Origin: Geothrix sp. 21YS21S-2
GTDB lineage: Bacteria > Acidobacteriota > Holophagae > Holophagales > Holophagaceae
Assembly: GCF_030846775.1 (NCBI RefSeq)
Contig: NZ_CP132910.1
Span: 124,001 to 188,000, forward strand
Direction: 5' to 3'
Length of the DNA: 64,000 bases
The position numbers and the translations under genes were made by a program. A model generated the notes under the pieces. That model was given only the letters and a program-made list of their open reading frames with translations, ran no database searches and was not told the origin of the DNA. Of the stretch, positions 60,961 through 64,000 are shown piece by piece (the first letter of the stretch is position 1; the number at the start of each line of letters is the position of its first letter).

Positions 60961-63900
60961 CTAGTGGACGGTTCGCCAGACCCGGGCCTTGGGATACCGG
61001 TCGGTGCTCTTTCCGGTGATGGTCTTGGTGGCCAGGGTGGTTGCGCTGGCACCCGCCCCGGGGTTGTTGACGGCGGTGGTGCCGATCTGGATCACGCCGC
61101 GGGTCCCCAGGGCCGAGAAGTCGGACGCGATGCCGATGGGCTCCCAGACCACGCCGCTGGTGCAGTTCTGGTTGGTGCGGGAGTCGGCCACGATGGGATT
61201 GAGCAGGTCGCACATGATGCTGGTCTGGGTCTTGCCCGAACCGCCCGTGCAGGGATCGGCGGCCGTGGGGACGAAAACCGAGTAGTAGAGGCTGCCTGAG
61301 ACCACGGCGGGGTTGTTGATGCCTTTGGGAATCAAGCCTGGGGGCGTCAGGATGTCGGGGAAATTTGCGAAAAACCCGAATTTGGTGTCCGCCGAGTTGT
61401 TGGGACCCAGGAAATACGTGCTGCTGTAGGGGGTGATCAGGGCATTGTTGGCCTGGTAGGAGGTGTGGCCCGGATAGACGTCCAGGACTGCAGTGGACGC
61501 GGGCGAAATGAGGATCGGGTTGACCACGGTGCCCCAGGCGAGGCTGTCCTGCCGGTCGAAGACCACCGAGATCCGGTGATGGTTGGGCTTCGTGGCGGGG
61601 TTCGCCGTCGATCCGGTGGTCGCCGTTGTGGTGTAGTTGTAGTCGAGGGGGTTGTTCCGGTCGCCGCTTTCGATGGCGATTCCCACCACGGCGGGGATCG
61701 GACTGGTGGAGGACTTGGGGTGGCCCGGGAACGAGCCGACCCGGAAGGGCGCGGGAAGGGTCGTATAGAGCGCTTCACTGTAGAATTTCTGGCTGTCGGT
61801 GTAGCCGTACTGGGTGATCAGGCTGCCGCTGATGTCCTTGGCGACCAGACGGATCCCGGGGTCGGAGGTGGCGGCCCCATCAAAGGTCCAGGCGGAGAGG
61901 TCCGAACTGTCCATGCGGTACTGGTATGTGGGATTGGGCGAGCCGTTCGCCGGAAGCGTGGATGCGGTATCCGTCTTCTGGCAGCCCCACGACCACAGTC
62001 CGCCCCAGTAGTCCAGGAAGTAGGCGCGTTGGGCCATTCCTGAATTGAGAATGAACTCGAAGGGCACGACGCCGCGGGCGATCGGGCCTGGGCGCAGGAT
62101 GCCGCTTTGGCCGTCCGAGGCAGTCCTGCCGCTGAGGTCGACGGCGGCGAGGATCAGGCCGGAATAGGCATCCAGGACAAGGACGGATCGCCCCATGGGC
62201 GTGGGGTTGCCGGATGCGTCCGGGAAATTGGCTTCCACCTCGGGGAGACTGAAGCCGCCGCCGAGGAAGACGGCGTCCCGCACCACGGGGAGGCCCGTGG
62301 AATCCGTCAGGGTTATGCGGCCGATGCCCGGAGTGCAGGTGGAGAAACCCATCTTCCTTATGACTTTCTGAACCGTGTCGATGGAGGGTGCCCCGGGCCG
62401 GGCGAGAATCCGGGCCTGGAGGGCCGGGTTGCCCGTACCGTCCTTCACATCGACCTCATCCGGCACGATGGACCACCTCAGGGTCGGGGTGTAGGGGTTG
62501 TGGATATCCAGGGCGTAATAGCTGCGTCCGCCCTTTCCCAGACCGATGATGACCATGGCGCGTTCGGGACCCGGGGCGGAGGTCACTTCGACCACCCCGT
62601 TCGCGGCGCCGCCGGTGGCTGGAGGAAGGTCGAGGTGGTAGATGGCGGGAGCGCCGTCGACCAGGAAGCGGTGCGGGTTGCTGCTGACCGTCAACTGGTC
62701 CAGATAGCCCAGGAAATCCGTGGGCATGAAGGCCCAGAGCTCGTCGACATCGCCCTTGACGATCTTGGGGGTGGACGTGTCGCCCGTGACGGCGTTCTCC
62801 TGCTTGGTGACTTCCCCGAAGGCGTGGAGCCAGCCCTGGTTGGTGCCCACCAGGATGAGGCGGAAGCGGTTGCCGCCGACGGCCGCGAGGTTGGAGGTCA
62901 GGCCCGAGGAAACATCGCCGAAATTGTATTCCAGGACCGCGGGCGAGGAGTTGATGATGTCGCCCATGATGTTGGGGCGATTGGCCGTGGCTCGTGAAGA
63001 GGAGTCCAGGAGGGTGGTGTCGCCGCCCATGACCCACTGGGTCACCAGCTTCTGGGCCGTGCTGCCCACCCCGTAGGAGGCCAGGCTAGGACTGTCGGCG
63101 GCCCGGCTTATGAAATTCTGAAGGCCTGTGGTCGGGGCCGTGAAGGCGGTGCCGGTATCCGAGAAGGCCGTGAGGCCGGGTTCGGGGGTCGTGGCGTTGC
63201 CGGGAATGCGGGTGTAGAGGTGGCGGTCCTTCCACAGGCGGTTGTTGGCCAGGGCCACGCCCGCCGACCACTGGGCGGTGGAGGAGTCCACGGCCGTGGT
63301 GACCGTGCCGCTCTTGTTCAGGATCTGCAGGTTGTCATTGACCAGCCTGGTTCCGAACATCAGGAGATCCCCGGTCCAGATCGCGCCGCCGTTGAGGGGC
63401 GGCTGGAACTTGCCGATGAACATCTCCCCGCCCAGGGCCGCACCGATGTAAGGGGTGCTGGGACTTGACGAGGTGTTGATGTTCGAGGCGCCGATGGCGG
63501 AAAGGATCGCGTAGTCCAGGCTCGTGCTCAGTTTGTCCGGGTTGGTGGCATCGAAGTAGTAGATGGACCCTGACACGCGGCCACCGTTGCCGGAATTGGC
63601 GGTGGGATCCCACTTGAAGGGGGACAAGGTGCTGGTGTCGGCCCAGGTCGACAGGGTCGGGTCGCCCACGGCCGCGGCGATGAACAGGCTGCGCTTGGGG
63701 CCGCCTGCCGCCAGGGTGCCGCCAAGGCTGACTCCCACGGTCATGGTCGTCACCAGGTGGGGCTTGGTGAACAGCGTGGCATTGCGCTTGTAGAGGGAAA
63801 GGGGAAGCAGGCTGGAAGGGGAAACCGAACCGGAGGGCGTGGACCCCGGGTCGATGGGCGGAAGGTAGTCCGTTCCGGTCACGCCCAGGGACGTGTCGCC

Positions 63901-63999
63901 CAGGTGGGCCGCGATCCCGGCGAAGGTGAACAGGTTCCACCATGATCCATTGCGGTTTACATTGGCCGGGCTCCCAATGACCGAGTGATTGCCGATGAG
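60961..63999 (-). CDS. PilY1-type pilus tip / adhesin protein (partial)
   Basis: The C-terminal 1013 residues of a large secreted protein whose start lies beyond the window; the frame stays open to the edge. Recognisable PilY1/PilC beta-propeller text includes GTNQGWLHAFGEVT, DELWAFMPTDFLGYL, HRFLVDGAPAIYHLD, IIGLGKGGRSYYALDIHNP, and VLDAYSGLILAAVDLSG. PilY1 promotes type IV pilus assembly and adhesion at the cell surface. The C-terminal ends at SKDR...RVWRTVH with a TAG at 60961. Base composition is slightly lower in GC than the neighbours. Confidence 0.88.
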   Translation of the reverse strand, partial: LIGNHSVIGSPANVNRNGSWWNLFTFAGIAAHLGDTSLGVTGTDYLPPIDPGSTPSGSVSPSSLLPLSLYKRNATLFTKPHLVTTMTVGVSLGGTLAAGGPKRSLFIAAAVGDPTLSTWADTSTLSPFKWDPTANSGNGGRVSGSIYYFDATNPDKLSTSLDYAILSAIGASNINTSSSPSTPYIGAALGGEMFIGKFQPPLNGGAIWTGDLLMFGTRLVNDNLQILNKSGTVTTAVDSSTAQWSAGVALANNRLWKDRHLYTRIPGNATTPEPGLTAFSDTGTAFTAPTTGLQNFISRAADSPSLASYGVGSTAQKLVTQWVMGGDTTLLDSSSRATANRPNIMGDIINSSPAVLEYNFGDVSSGLTSNLAAVGGNRFRLILVGTNQGWLHAFGEVTKQENAVTGDTSTPKIVKGDVDELWAFMPTDFLGYLDQLTVSSNPHRFLVDGAPAIYHLDLPPATGGAANGVVEVTSAPGPERAMVIIGLGKGGRSYYALDIHNPYTPTLRWSIVPDEVDVKDGTGNPALQARILARPGAPSIDTVQKVIRKMGFSTCTPGIGRITLTDSTGLPVVRDAVFLGGGFSLPEVEANFPDASGNPTPMGRSVLVLDAYSGLILAAVDLSGRTASDGQSGILRPGPIARGVVPFEFILNSGMAQRAYFLDYWGGLWSWGCQKTDTASTLPANGSPNPTYQYRMDSSDLSAWTFDGAATSDPGIRLVAKDISGSLITQYGYTDSQKFYSEALYTTLPAPFRVGSFPGHPKSSTSPIPAVVGIAIESGDRNNPLDYNYTTTATTGSTANPATKPNHHRISVVFDRQDSLAWGTVVNPILISPASTAVLDVYPGHTSYQANNALITPYSSTYFLGPNNSADTKFGFFANFPDILTPPGLIPKGINNPAVVSGSLYYSVFVPTAADPCTGGSGKTQTSIMCDLLNPIVADSRTNQNCTSGVVWEPIGIASDFSALGTRGVIQIGTTAVNNPGAGASATTLATKTITGKSTDRYPKARVWRTVH

Positions 64000-64000
64000 G

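Overview
The window is high-GC DNA from a Gram-negative bacterium with an outer membrane: it encodes LpxD, an Mla lipid-transport operon, a DUF5777 beta-barrel and a PilY1 pilus-tip protein. The gene set (GlyQ and GlyS as separate subunits, KaiC-like ATPase beside a GGDEF/kinase, PilY1, many secreted M13/M28 peptidases and TPR proteins, large chemotaxis operons) is what I would expect of the Acidobacteriota, most likely class Holophagae (Geothrix/Holophaga-like). That assignment is inference from content, not a database match. Genes are tightly packed, with many ATGA/GTGA stop-start overlaps. Non-coding DNA is scarce and only a few spacers are AT-rich.

Layout. 0-9 kb: secreted NHL-type propeller, ferredoxin-metallo-beta-lactamase fusion, glyQ-glyS, carbamate kinase and M13 peptidase. 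9-10.9 kb: an IS630-family element with 30-bp terminal inverted repeats that carries a GxxExxY (PD-(D/E)XK-like) passenger gene and a 40-bp perfect palindrome. It sits exactly between two genes of a minus-strand operon (NYN, M28 peptidase, aroB, TPR, secreted protein, membrane protein; 16.6 to 8.6 kb). 16.6-20.4 kb: MsbA-type ABC exporter, small lipoprotein/membrane pair, and an encapsulin nanocompartment with its ferritin-like cargo. 20.7-29.5 kb: KaiC-like two-domain ATPase with an unrecognised partner, a GGDEF-kinase-degenerate-receiver fusion, a ThiE-AroK fusion, a phosphoesterase, a PilZ protein and two related lipoproteins behind AT-rich promoters. 29.5-36.2 kb: MlaD/F/E (the ATPase has lost its catalytic motifs), RluA and DagK, a toxin-antitoxin pair, TrmL, HIT and NadC. 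36.2-40 kb: cheR-cheY-cheB-cheR-cheY, with cheR and cheY duplicated. 40-45 kb: CheR-like methyltransferase, MBL hydrolase, HDAC-like enzyme, acetyltransferase, lpxD, and a cytochrome c/DUF2231/DUF5777 module. 45-57.5 kb: a second chemosensory operon (response regulator, 1257-residue hybrid kinase/phosphatase, STAS protein, CheA, CheW, poly-HAMP chemoreceptor). 57.6-64 kb: priA, DUF1573 protein and the C-terminal part of pilY1, cut by the window edge.

How the parts work together. The 45-57 kb locus joins chemosensory signalling to a partner-switching module. The hybrid protein carries receivers, PAS domains, a kinase, a PP2C phosphatase and an RsbW-type kinase fold in one chain, and a STAS antagonist gene lies immediately downstream. 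The STAS and hybrid genes have near-identical promoter geometry (TTGACA, 16 bp, GATAAT or GATACT) followed by a related 65-nt transcribed leader that can fold into a conserved hairpin. With the GxxExxY-carrying insertion element, this is the least explained structure in the window. Signs of c-di-GMP use are the GGDEF domain with an intact RxxD inhibitory site and the PilZ protein. No rRNA, tRNA or CRISPR array was seen.
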